Source: Umbelopsis ramanniana AG (taxonomy: Eukaryota; Mucoromycota; Umbelopsidomycetes; Umbelopsidales; Umbelopsidaceae). Taken from it: a DNA stretch of 64,000 nucleotides. Of the stretch, positions 33,900 through 45,656 are shown one piece after another. Numbering within the stretch: the stretch's first letter is position 1; the number at the start of each line of letters is the position of its first letter. The position numbers and the translations under genes are program-made. A model generated the notes under the pieces. The model searched no databases. It saw nothing but the letters and a program-made list of their open reading frames with translations, and had not been told where the DNA came from. The stretch spans positions 62,001 to 126,000 of the forward strand of contig NW_026252099.1 in assembly GCF_025399195.1 (NCBI RefSeq). The letters run 5' to 3'.

Positions 33900-36041
33900 A
33901 CACACTGGTTTTTATGATCCTTCTTTACTATTGGCAAGGGATCTGATTTGCTCGTTTGCTCACATATCTGCGTAATGTCCTCCAACACCTGGTTTTCTAT
34001 CTATCCTGAGTCTTTTTTATACCGAACTTCTATGCTTATATGAAATAATTGTCACGGCTAGCTTTCAATAAGAAAATTGTGCACACACTCAGCCTTCTAT
34101 GCTGTATGGAGGAAAACCTCCTTTTTAAAAAATGACTTGAGGGCTTTTGGTTGATGATAATAGTACTGTACTGTTTACTGTAAAATAATATAAATGGGAC
34201 ATGATGTAACCAGCGGCTAATAATCGAAAGCACTGCTTACAACAAGTAGAGTGAATGACAAAAACGTACCAAAAGAGGTAGTGACTTGTCGCAGACACTA
34301 AACATGCAAGTTGTCAAATGTTAGAATGCACAATATCACGTCAAAATAGGTTGTTTGGTCTACACGCGCGAAAACAGTATGTTGTAGGTCTGTAGTTTGC
34401 AAGATTTGAAAGACAAGGAGATCATGCCCGCAATTTGAGCGACTCTTAAGGTTTTCATCCATGAAAAAAAAAGTATGATCGTATGAGAAAAGGAGTGAGG
34501 GAAAACACCTCTGCGTTCACATACAATTAGCAAAGCGTGCTTGATCAACGTGAGGGATTACTTTCACTGCGATCAACAAGCTGTTTTGGGTAAATGACTT
34601 CCGCTTGAGGATGCTTTGATGTGTCAGCCCTAAAATTCACATATGACAGTAGATAAGGAAAATGAGCAGTATAGATTGAGCCTTGGCGTCATTATTGACA
34701 TTTGATGTCTTCAACATCAGTCATTGTTCTCAAAAGCGAAGGTAGCATATTCTATGACTTGCCAATGTGGATAGGAAATTTTTTTTTGGGCAGCCCCATT
34801 GAACTCTAAAAAATAATAATCTTTGTATGCTTAAAACGAAGATGTGCCCGATTGCATTGGATGCCAACAAACAATGGAAATGATATACAACAATGGGAAG
34901 GGGTCAGGCATTCAAGTAGACTACAGCTTGCAGTAGTGTCAAAATCAAAAGTCTAAGGTGCTTGCGTGTGTGTAATGCCACAATCGGTCCCTTAGACATT
35001 ATATGGCACACAACCTGACCAGCAGCGTCTTCGTGTTTACTTTTCACGATTATTAACTTTTGCTATTCTTTATCGCTTGGAAGCAGTTTTGGGTGTATCT
35101 ACTATCCATCGACAATTGTCATGCCAACAATCCATCTAAAAATACAGAAGGGCTTCGCTACAACAGAGGCACATCCCTTAATGACAGGACTAGGTTAGAC
35201 AAATTGGGCAATTCAGTGAGGGGCCACATGTGTCTGAAATTGTCTACTGCTAGTTTTTCATCAGTAGCTGCAGACTAAAGATGACCATATCTGAAACGGG
35301 ATTATCGATCCTGCAGGAAACTCATGGATTGACCCTGTAACAAACAGGTCTACGATAAAGAGTTGTCATACGTCCCAAAAGTTTAAAAAATACAAATGAA
35401 AATCTTTGAGGAGAAAAAGTCAGCAAGCAACAATTGATGACACCAAGAAAGTGTAGCCACAGTGAAAAAGCTGTAATCCCTTAAACAGCAGATTCAGAAA
35501 AGAAACCTATGAAACCAAACAAAGCATAGCATGGCCATGCACAAGGATTTGACGAACTTCATCGATAACGAACCCCTTGCCAACTTTTTAGAAAATGGTG
35601 ACTCATCGGTATTCTCAAAACAAAAGTGATTCCCTTTCGTAAGTTCTTCTTTTCATTAAATGTACAAAGTGAGTTACGTTTCAAGTGCAGGATGTCCAAA
35701 AGGAAATGATCACCGAATCAATAATGGCTTGAGGCGATGTGGGATCATTGCAGAAAAAGGGGGGAGATCAATCCTCAATATCCTGAAGGGGGTTGGATCT
35801 CTTTCAATATACCTGCGCCGCTCAAAAGTCTGAAAGAACATCGTAACTATTCTTGATCTTTATCAGATTCCATATGTAACGAAAGGTTTTTGGACGGCTA
35901 TTTATGGAAAACAGGAGTTTTACATACGATAAATATGCAACAAGTTGCGTGGATTGCTAAACGTATAAAAGGCTGTGGTAAAACCCACTACTGAAAAGAT
36001 TCACATTGCCCTCACTTGGAACTTTGTCAACCTCCCACAAC
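33900..36041. other. Gene-poor intergenic region
   Basis: 2.1 kb with no supported gene. It includes the RHO1 3' region, AT-rich sequence with several poly-A/T runs, and at the right end the promoter of the zinc-knuckle microprotein gene. I searched by eye for tRNA box A/B and snRNA words and found none. Confidence 0.4.
35964..35970 (+). promoter_or_regulatory. TATA box of the zinc-knuckle microprotein gene
   Basis: TATAAAA lies 72 bp upstream of the ATG at 36042, at a distance fitting a TATA box with a short leader. Confidence 0.55.
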
Positions 36042-36188
36042 ATGCAAACTGTAGTCCCTGCACGCAAAGTCAATACCCAAAATGCGCCTGCCAGCAAACC
36101 AGTTAATTCTGCTGGTCAACAGAGATGCTATGTCTGCGGTTCAGCCTTTCATGCTACAAGATTCTGCCCTGTGTCTCCCAAGCACTAA
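36042..36188 (+). CDS. 48-residue CCHC zinc-knuckle microprotein
   Basis: Short uninterrupted ORF with a TATA box 72 bp upstream. The N-terminal 27 residues are basic and Ala/Asn/Val-rich. The C-terminal half holds one CX2CX4HX4C zinc knuckle (CYVCGSAFHATRFC), the type that binds single-stranded nucleic acids in CNBP, splicing and gag proteins. It is the only coding signal in a 3.4-kb gene-poor block. The start is the first in-frame ATG; frame upstream remains open for 12 codons without ATG. It could be a real microprotein, the terminal exon of a longer gene, or a domesticated fragment of a retroelement. I cannot tell which from sequence alone. Confidence 0.5.
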   Translation: MQTVVPARKVNTQNAPASKPVNSAGQQRCYVCGSAFHATRFCPVSPKH

Positions 36189-37368
36189 ATGTCACCAAGC
36201 GTAACTTGTCCTACTGACGGACCTTGTCTTAATTCCACTGCCTGACGGAAGTACCATTGTAATATAACAAGCAACACCCCATCATTACCATCTACATACA
36301 AAATCATAATAATTCAGCTGAAGGTAGTCGTCAGATTATGGTCAAGAAATAAAAAAAGTTACTTTGTGTTTCTACGGTACATTGTCCGGCAGTAAGGTTG
36401 GTTGGCAAAAGGACGTTCATTCATTGCCATTAGAGCTCTTGAAGGGTTTGAAGAGCTTATACAAGGGTCTATTAGAATTTTTTTTTTTTTTTTTGGTTCT
36501 ATGGTTATGGGTTCATAACGTGACATAATGCTATCCCTAAGACGATTTTTTTCTGTTTTGTTTCAAGCGTTTTTTGTCATGGCTACATACTTCACTCCGG
36601 AGTAAAGATCGATGCCGCGATACCCTCCTTGTCTTTCCTTCATATAAAGTCAGACTTGACGTTTTTTTGCAGATACAGCAGCATAATTGCATTGTAGAGT
36701 TTATGCCTTCCAGATTACCCCATGTATATAAGGCAAGCTTAATTTCATTGTTTCAAAAGTTGACTCTGATAAGCTTTCGCCTAATGGGCGTTACTAGGGT
36801 ATTCTATAAAGCATGATAACACTGTCAATTAGAAGATGTCCACTTGTGATACAACCTTGTAATGCATGAGTCGGAATGTTCTCAATGGTCTGTCACCTCT
36901 TCACAGAAGGAGCGCTGATCAAAAAAAAAAGCAAGGGCACAAGCATATTGGCGAACTCTTCATGTACGCCAACTTACTTTACTTGTACTGCCCATTCCTG
37001 CAAACTGCAAACTGTTACTGAATCGGAGCTTTCTCAAAATTGAATCGGCTCAGATCGCTTGCAGGTTTTTTCTCAAAAAGTCAGCTGTCAATGTTTCAGG
37101 ATGTTTATCGACCATCACTCTTTGCTGCCATTGATGGTCTTAACCAATGTAAGAAACTATTGTAGAACAAATTGGTCCTAATGCACCCGACTACCGTCCT
37201 GCTACACTCAACATTTGGAAACCGAGGCGTCATACTGAAGTATAGTTTACAGATTGTGAAATGCTTGGCTCAAAGCCTTTTATATTTGTGGATATTGCAT
37301 AGTGAAGATTTTTGACGGATCAATTATTTTGTAATAAGTTATTGTGGATAGGGATGAAATTAATGAGT
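36189..37368. other. Gene-poor intergenic region
   Basis: 1.2 kb without supported genes. It contains a 17-base T run near 36479-36495 and short AT-rich ORFs. It separates the microprotein from the convergent Git1-like gene end. Confidence 0.4.
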
Positions 37369-39105
37369 TTACTTGGTTTCGTCTTCGGCGGATTCCAGTC
37401 CAGCCTTGACGTCTTGGGGATGGGGATCATGAAGACCGAGTTGGGTAATATCATAACCGTTGTCAATGAGCAACTGTCTGAACTTAGCATCGTTATCGGC
37501 CATGCTATCCTTGCTCATTTCTGGGACCAACCACACGGTGAGGATACCACCGAGGATAGCAATGCAAGAACCAATGATGAAAAGGTAACCTTGAGCCTTG
37601 ACGGAATCGCCAGTGGTTTCCTTGAGAGCGGCCAAAATTGGCTTGAAAACTTGAGTACCGATGGCAGCACCAGCCTTACCAATGGCAGCGGAGAGACCCA
37701 TCATTTGTCCACGGATAGCAGTGGGGTAAATTTCACTGGCAACGAGAATGGTACAATCACCAGGACCGAATTCACCGAAGAAGAGGAAAATACCGTACAT
37801 GATGACGAACAAGGGGAAGACCTTAATCAATTGAGGAGCAGAGGCGCCAATGGCAATACCGAAAGCAGCTTGGATGAAGAAACCGGCAGCCATAGTGTTC
37901 TTACGACCCCACTTATCAACAACGAAAGCACCAGCCAAGGCACCGAAGGGGTAGAAAACGTTAAGGACAATATTCCATTGCAAAGTTTGCATCAAGGTAT
38001 TGTCGGGAACAGCCTCAGCGAGAATGAGATCGGAGAAGATACCGAAGGAGCTATAAATAAGGGCCGGTTAGATAAAAAGGGTATATACGGAAGCTAGATG
38101 TATTTTATGTCAAAAGGTTGCATGTTACTTACTATGAGATGAAATCGTAAAGGAACCAGATACCACCGGAGGCGACAAGGTACTTCCAGTAGTGCTTGAA
38201 GATGAGACCATAAGGAACATTGCGTTGCATAGCCTCCTTGCGGTACATCTTGGAGTTAAGCATCTTAAGACGGAAGTACAGAACAGTGACGGGAAGGATA
38301 AGACCGAGACCCAAAGTCAAACGCCATGCAGGCTCCAAGGCATTTTCGCCACAGATAGCAAGAAGGATGACAGGAACAATTGTTCCGAGCAAGAAACCAC
38401 AACTGAAGAGTGCTGAGTTAGATGTATGCTCAACCTTCACACACAAACAATGCTATATATACTTACTCAATGATGAAGTTACCGCAGATAACCAACCAGA
38501 AACCACGGCTACGACCAGATTCTTCAGCACTTTCATTGGTAGCAGTAGAGCAGCATGGGTATTCACCACCGACACCGACACCAGTAACACCACGAGCAAT
38601 ACACAACATCCAGAAAAGACCTTGGGGAGTAAGACCGCTGGAAGCAGTGGCTAAAACAATACCCTGAAAGCGAATATCAGTAAGGATACAGCGTAAAACA
38701 TGAAAATTTCACAAGTATATTTTTACTCACCAAGCAAACGAAAGCAGTACAGGCGAGGATACCGAATTTACGGCCGACACGATCAATCAAATAACCGAAG
38801 CCAATTTGACCAACAATATCACCAATAAGCATAGCATTGCTGACTCTGGTAGAGGATAGGGAGTCGTAGGTGCTTCCATAGATCTCTCCGAGGAAAGAGC
38901 TGACAGCACCGATGGCGTTAGCTTGGTAACCGTCACTGCCAAGGGCAATACCGGCGAAGATCAAAGAAGTGGTTTGAGAGGTCTTCTCAGCAGGGGTGAT
39001 GGAATCGATGGTTTCGGTTCGGGTCTCGTTGTGAATGACATCAAGACCAGCTTGCTTCTCAGGTCCAACGACCATAAGGTTCTCAGGAATATCACCAGTA
39101 GACAT
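37369..39105 (-). CDS. Git1-like MFS glycerophosphodiester/phosphate transporter
   Basis: Proton symporter of the MFS phosphate-type family; Git1 relatives import glycerophosphoinositol/glycerophosphocholine. Four exons: 38731-39105, 38467-38663, 38133-38402 and 37369-38050; 507 residues. Twelve hydrophobic segments expected; clear marks are GSDGYQANAIGAVS, GFGYLIDRVGRKFG (MFS loop 2-3 motif), GVGVGGEYPCCSTATNE (phosphate-transporter-like helix 4), YDFISYSFGIFSD, DKWGRKNTM, and FGPGDCTILVASEIYPTAIRG. Strong codon bias suggests high expression and explains a long antisense ORF. Exact substrate unknown; nearest group by motif is Git1 rather than Pho84, since the helix 4 motif is GVGVGGEYP. Confidence 0.88.
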
Positions 39106-40940
39106 GTGAAAGACTGTGTTAACAAAGAATCTTTAACATAAAATATGAGGGTCCTTTTATACAGATTACCTCTGAAACTAGATGGAATGAATAAAGTCGA
39201 TCTAATCCGAGGTTAAATTTTGGTCGTGTTATCTTCAACCTTCCTTACTGGTAAACCTTAATCAATCGTTGGATGGAGGCAATGCACGTGGAGGAGGGTA
39301 TAATGAGGAGAACGCTGGTTAAACTTCAATGGCCTAACCTTTACAGTTCTCGATGTTTCAGGGCATATTATCGTAAAACCAGTTCATCGTAACATCTTTG
39401 CAGATCACCCTTCTATAGGACTCTTCACCATAGACAATGAAAGATCTTCCAACAACATTATAGACTTTTTTTTCTTCATTATTTCATCATTTCCGAACAT
39501 CGGCAAGCATATTGGCGTCCCGAACGATGTCTTTTCCGACACCAGTAGACATAATTTTACCATGTTTGATAAATACCAAAAAAAAAATTATTGCCTCTGA
39601 TAAATCCCAAATAAAAAAATTTGTTGCCTCCGTCGTCCAATGACAGCCCTCTATTGCCACACGCAAACTAGAAATTGGTACCCAAAACATGTCAATATTC
39701 TAGCCTCATTTTGCTTTCCATCAAAGAGCGAGCTTCGGCGTTCATGGACGATGCCCTTGAATTTTTGCAGCCACTGACACATCTCTGAATACGTAATATT
39801 CATTCGCATTTTACAAGAGCGACTTAAAAAAACCAGATTTTAAAAAACAATCCACATATTACTGTACTGGGGTGATGGTAAATTTGTCAACCGATATGGT
39901 CCCGGTGTAGTATCAAGCAACTGTTGTCTATGGACATAATGCGCAATATTTGTCGCACGTGCCATGACCACCCATCCGTTGCTAATGGTAGCGGACCTTC
40001 TACAATATGTTGTACTATAGGTGGATGGTACACAACAGGGTACTACCAAGAATGTCCTGAATATGTGTTTGCATGCTCATGTGTGTATGACCTTTTTTTT
40101 TTTTTTGGATTGATCTCAGTGTTAGATCAATAATCTTTAAATGAAAATCGTCCGAAACCGTCCATACAACCTAATATAATCATTACATTGGACACTTTAC
40201 TATCAAATCAAATTGTAGGCTCTTGAATCCTATCCATGAATTGGTATTCTACTCATCGATTGGTGGAGGGGATATAATAGACGTTGAGTTTCAACATCTC
40301 AGATTACCGTGCTCTGACCAATTATTTTTGACCTCCCAGCCGGTTGTTGTACTGGTTGTTGGGCATGCTCTAAAATTTGATGTAGCCACGATCTCCACAT
40401 GCATGTCATTGGCGAAACTAAAGTTTACGAGGTATCAGATGCGTTTGTCTAAAAATGCTCAAAAAGACGATTGGCTTGCAGAAAATTGCTGCGTGCATAG
40501 AGCTTGAGGGACGCTTGATAATAGAGTTTATTGATTGGTATGGGAATATAAGATACCGGAAAAATACAGGAGAGTATGACAGTCAGTGCGTTTTTCAATA
40601 AGGTTGCGATGCAGCAGTGTGTACTTTAGAAAGTCATCATTTCCGTATGTTTATATATCTTAACAGCGACACATTGACTACACCCAGCGGAAACGACCAA
40701 TAACATTGGGTGGATGTAAAACATGAACAGAGATTAAGCCAGTGGTCAGGATATCACTACCCACAGTCAAAATAGCAGTTACTGAATACCGCCATTACAG
40801 CTCAAGAGGAAAAAAAAAATCCAAAAAAAGTTGAAGTAGAAAGTGAGTTCGTTCAGAGCTCAAGTTGTAGTTCAGGATCCCGCTTGAAATAATGAAAAAT
40901 TGAACCCAACCCAAAAAATCCAAGCTCGAATGTGACCGCG
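39106..40940. other. Intergenic, divergent Git1-like / RdRP
   Basis: 1.8 kb with no supported gene. It holds the transporter promoter on the left (pyrimidine/purine runs near 39130-39330) and the RdRP promoter on the right. A short imperfect direct repeat (A-rich run followed by TTGCCTC) occurs at about 39578-39592 and 39610-39630. An ORF at 40223-40507 has no ATG start and no recognised domain. Confidence 0.4.
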
Positions 40941-43900
40941 ATGACGCCACAATCCTTGCCATTGATTGTGGAGTTTGGCGGGAACCACGCTTTGCTGCTG
41001 TTCCCGACTGAGATGGCAGATTCGCTGCCCAAAGTCGAATCACCACCTCGTCCGATTGTTTACTCGAATGCTGTGAACTACGGCTTACTAAGCTCAGCGC
41101 GATCCTCTACCGAATTTCCCGTTTCCGTTTCTAATTCTTCAGCACAAGCGACATCTTCCTCTCCCAACCACACACAAAGAACAGTAGAGCAGCCTTCAAG
41201 TCCTTCCATTGGATCCAACCGTCAGTACGAGCGTCATAGAGATCACGTTTTCAGCTCATTTATTAAAATCTCCTCTTATTCGTAGATCTAGCGGTAAAAG
41301 GCAATGGTGATCACCATCGACTGGCAGCTTCGCGATCTGAAGTTCGAGCCGTTGCAGCCGCTTCAGTTGTAACGGACAGAGCAGAGCTAAAGGTCAAAAT
41401 TACAAACATGAGCAAGAAGACAGTGGCTGGTACCATTCGAAATGCGTTCATTCAATATGGCGAACTAGAGGCCGTTGACATTATACTCGACGATAACGAT
41501 TTACCTAGTGGTTCGGCTATTCTGCTTTACAGGTAACTATTCAAATCACAGAAAAGTCGCTAGGGGTGGAACAAGACATATAGGTGGTGGTGTAGTGTTA
41601 CATATATGCGGCTGCTCAACGGGTTATCTCTTTCCATATAGACCACGACCCCAGAATCTCAATTTCTTGAAGCAACCACTTACTTTGGACGGAAGAAGTA
41701 TAAAGCTCGAAATCACCAAACAAGATAATTACAATCGCCGTGATTGGAGGGATGGGCGGTTGAGGTCACAAAAGGCAAGGTTTGATGCGCAGAAGATGGA
41801 CATGGGCATCATGTCTACACCGAGCACCTTCATATCGGAATGGAGTACGGATCAAGACGTTGGATTTGCTTTCAACTTCAAAAATCGCAATCTGCAACTG
41901 TTCTTTTCATACAACCGAGAAAAGTATCGACTGGAGAGTAGGTTTAAGGATATCGATGGCGATATTCGGATGGTTCAAGTCAACAAGTCGTATTATATGA
42001 CCATTTATTTCAAGAATCCTCCAAGGTACTGGAAGCAAAATCCCAAGGGCCAACGTATGACCAAGTTCAGCTGGTCTATGAGTGATCAGTGGGAACGCAT
42101 CACAACTATACCTATAGCCTTTTCTGTTCCCGGGACGGCTAGTAAGCGAAGAGAACCTCTTATGCCCATTGCACAACCCTACAGTGTCAATCTTGGACAA
42201 TGCGTCGTTTATCACTTGCAAATCACGCCAACACATCGGTCCATCGACCAGTTTAAGCATTTGATCGAGGAGGCTGTCAGCTACAATCTGTTTCCACGCC
42301 CATCATCGATGCAACTCAACACACCACTCACCATACGACCTTCTTCAGAGATAGAGAAACCAATCGATCACATTGGGCGAGCCACATTGCCTTTTGACGT
42401 TCTATATATGCTTGAATGCGCTATTTGCAGTCGGGTTCTCAGCGAATACAACCTCAACGAGCAATTTTATGACATGCTACATAAGCTAGATCCTGAAGTT
42501 TCTTGTCGAATATTGGAAACCTTCATCAGTTCCCGCAAACGTGTGTGGAATCCTATTAGAGAATTTCAAGACACTTGGGATAAAATGGGTCGTCAACTTC
42601 TCAAACCTAGGAAAGTCCCGCCACAGTATGCTCTCATCCGAAAATTTCTGGTCACTCCGGCGACCATGTATCCTCAGGTGCCCAACATGGAAACCACGAA
42701 TCGAGTAGTGCGGCATTTTCATCAACATGTCGACCGGTTTGCTCGAGTGCAATTCCTTGACGATTCGCTGAGCAGAATAGGTGCCTCGCCACGCGGATTT
42801 AGCAACGAGGCTTTGTACAATCGCATTTTCGATGTTCTTCAGAATGGAATACAGATTGGGTCTCGGCGATACGAATTTCTGGCATTTTCAAGCTCTCAAC
42901 TTCGTGAGCATGGATGTTGGTTCTTTGCACCTACCCAAGATCTACGAGCGAACCATGTTCGAGCTTGGATGGGAAATTTCTCCAACGTCCGCATTGTCGC
43001 AAAGTACTCTGCTCGGATGGGCCAGGTAACAAGAGGATCGGTTTCAACTTATTTTGAGATTGAACTCTTCACTAACCTAAAAGGATTTGCTCTAGTGCTT
43101 TTCATCTACCCAAGCCGTTATTCAGCTTTCTGAATCAGAGGTCAAAACTATTCCAGATGTCGTTCGTAACGGATACACGTTCTCAGATGGTGTAGGAAAA
43201 ATATCGCCAAAGTTAGCTGGTGACATTGCGAACCTGCTGGGCTTAATGTCTATACCAAGTGCCTTTCAATTCAGACTTGGCGGTGCCAAGGGAGTACTTA
43301 CGTTGACGACAGATACTGATAATAGACGTAAAATCCAGCTGCGGCCAAGTCAGATCAAGTTCAATACCGAGCATTCTATATTGGAAGTGATTCGTCCGTC
43401 AACCTATATTCCATCATACCTCAACCGACAAGCAATCACAATTTTATCTAGTCTTGGTGTTCCAGATGAAGTGTTCCTCGACATGGTCAATTCAATGCTC
43501 ACTTCAATGAACAGAATGCTCAGCAATGCACCAGAGGCCATCAGAATTCTTCAGGCCAACGTGGATGAATACGGAACGGCAAAATCTATGGCTCATATAC
43601 TTTCTGCTGGCTTTCTTGAGAAGAAGGACCCATATATTATGAATCTGCTCAACTTGTTTCGAATGTCCCAACTTAAAGACCTGAAGAAGAAGGCTAAGAT
43701 CATTGTCCCTCAAGGAGCCTATTTGCTTGGTGTTATGGATGAAACGAACAGCTTGAAGGAGAACGAAGTGTTTGTACAGATATCGGCTGGCACGAATGAC
43801 TCTAAAAACCACAGACAGATTATTCTATCGGACTGTATCTTATTCCGCAACCCTTGCTTCCATCCTGGTGATATTCGTGTCGTTCAGGCGGTCGATTACC

Positions 43901-45384
43901 CTGCCTTGCACCATCTTGTCAACGTCATCGTCTTTCCTGCTCAAGGCTATCGAGATCTCGCCAGCATGTGTTCTGGAGGTGATTTGGATGGTGATGATTA
44001 TAGGTAAGAGAAAAAACCAAGAATGTACGTGGCTTCAATAGCCAGTTGTATGCTCATAGCCTATATTTTTACTGCAGTATCTTTTGGGATCCCAAATTGT
44101 TACCTACGATCAAGAACTATCCGGCTATGGACTATAAGGCAGATGAACCGCTCACTGTTGACAATGTCACCATATCGCATGTACAAAAATTCTTTGTAAA
44201 TTACATTAATAACGACAACCTTGGCCAAATTGCCAATGCTCATTTGGCTACAGCCGATCGCTCACCACGAGGCGCTATGGATGGAGCATGCCTTCGACTT
44301 GCTCAGCTACACTCCCTTGCTGTTGGTAAGTGTATAGTTTGACGTCAGCCGTCACGTAGGAGCGAGCACCCTTTTGCTAATGGACAATTTGTCTGAAGAT
44401 TTCCCAAAATCCGGTAAACCTGCCAAATTAGATGACGAACTGCGCGTCCGAGTTTTCCCTGATTTCATGGAAAAGAAAGACAAGGAAAGCTACGAGTCAC
44501 AAAAGGTTCTGGGCAGAATATACCGTTTGATTGATAAGAAAGACTACAAAAAATACAAAGATGTCCTGACCTCGGAAGCAAGCTACGATCATCGATTGTA
44601 TGTGGAAGGCATGCATCGATACATTGCCGAAGCTCGCGAACTCAAAAGCAACTATGACCGTGATATATTATCATTGATGAACCAGTATGGTGTCCTCTCT
44701 GAAGCCGAAATTGTATCTGGATACATTATCAAGTGGTTAAGAAAGGATAACAAACGCCGCAGCCATGAAGTACACAAGCAGACCATGAATGCCGTCATCA
44801 GTCTACGAAAAGTTTATCGAAACGAGTTTTATCGAGAATTTCTGGATGAAAGCAAAAAAGAAATTGGTCGACATCGACTTCCTGATGTTGAAGCGAAAGC
44901 TGCGGCATGGCACTATGTGACATATCACGAAGATGAAGCTGCTCGCATTGTACAGAAATCTCCAGACCAACAGCGATTTTTCAGTTTTTGCTGGATCGTC
45001 GATACCCACCTATGCAACATAGCCAAAAAAAATAGCCAGCAAGTGACCAACCTTGTCAATACTATGGATCCAGCTTCAATCGAGGCGTACCGCAAACCTT
45101 TGAACGAAGAAATGATTGATCTCTCAACCAGGACTAGATTAGAAAACCTCAAGTTATCTCAAGCAATTCTGGACGATGAAGAAGACAGTGACCAATTAGA
45201 CGATGAAAGCGACTTCGGCCCAGTCTTGTCTATAAAACTGAAGGAGCTGGTTGAGCAGCCAGTGGTGCAAGGCGAAATATCCTCTTTTGACAATATTATT
45301 GGTTACCCCATGGAAGACGAGAAGCGTACTATTGCTCGGGCCGATGATGGTATAGATGGCTTGAAGAAGGCTCTTGGTTTTTAG
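40941..45384 (+). CDS. Cellular RNA-dependent RNA polymerase (RDR/QDE-1-type) with N-terminal RRM
   Basis: Makes double-stranded RNA from single-stranded templates in RNA silencing. Six exons: 40941-41220, 41286-41532, 41642-43025, 43096-44003, 44078-44325 and 44399-45384; 1350 residues. An N-terminal Ser-rich region is followed by an RRM-like fold at about residues 128-205 (ELKVKITNMSKKTV ... GELEAVDIIL). The RdRP domain has NGYTFSDGVGKIS, IQLRPSQIKF, PAQGYRDLASMCSGGDLDGDDY with the catalytic DxDGD near residue 935, and AVDFPKSGKPA downstream. Catalytic Asp residues are intact, so an active enzyme is expected. The start could instead be the Met at 41011. The frame ends with an acidic tail. 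It is followed in tandem by PIF1. Confidence 0.95.
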
Positions 45385-45656
45385 TAGTACCATTCAATAC
45401 CGTCAGTTTCTATATTTCATACAGCTATAGGTATTCCAACCACAATTCACAACGCAATAAATGATATATGGCAGAGTAACTTTGTTATATAGTATACTTA
45501 TCAAAACTTATTAGACTGGCTTGGCGGCAACCCAAAGCAGAATGGTCACAAATACGCGACGCGAGAATATTAAATGACACTTTTTTTCCCTATTTTTTAG
45601 CTCGGGTGGAATTTCGTCTCACCGAGTTAACCGCTGTTCAAAAACTTCTTACTTCA

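Noticed and set aside
37312-38097. 261-codon plus-strand ORF opposite the Git1-like transporter
   Set aside because: It is antisense to a well-supported exon with strong codon bias; biased codons suppress stops on the opposite strand. Its translation is low-complexity, with no domain and no splice support.
40223-40507. 94-codon plus-strand ORF upstream of the RdRP
   Set aside because: No ATG at its start, no recognisable domain, and no splice sites linking it to the RdRP exons.
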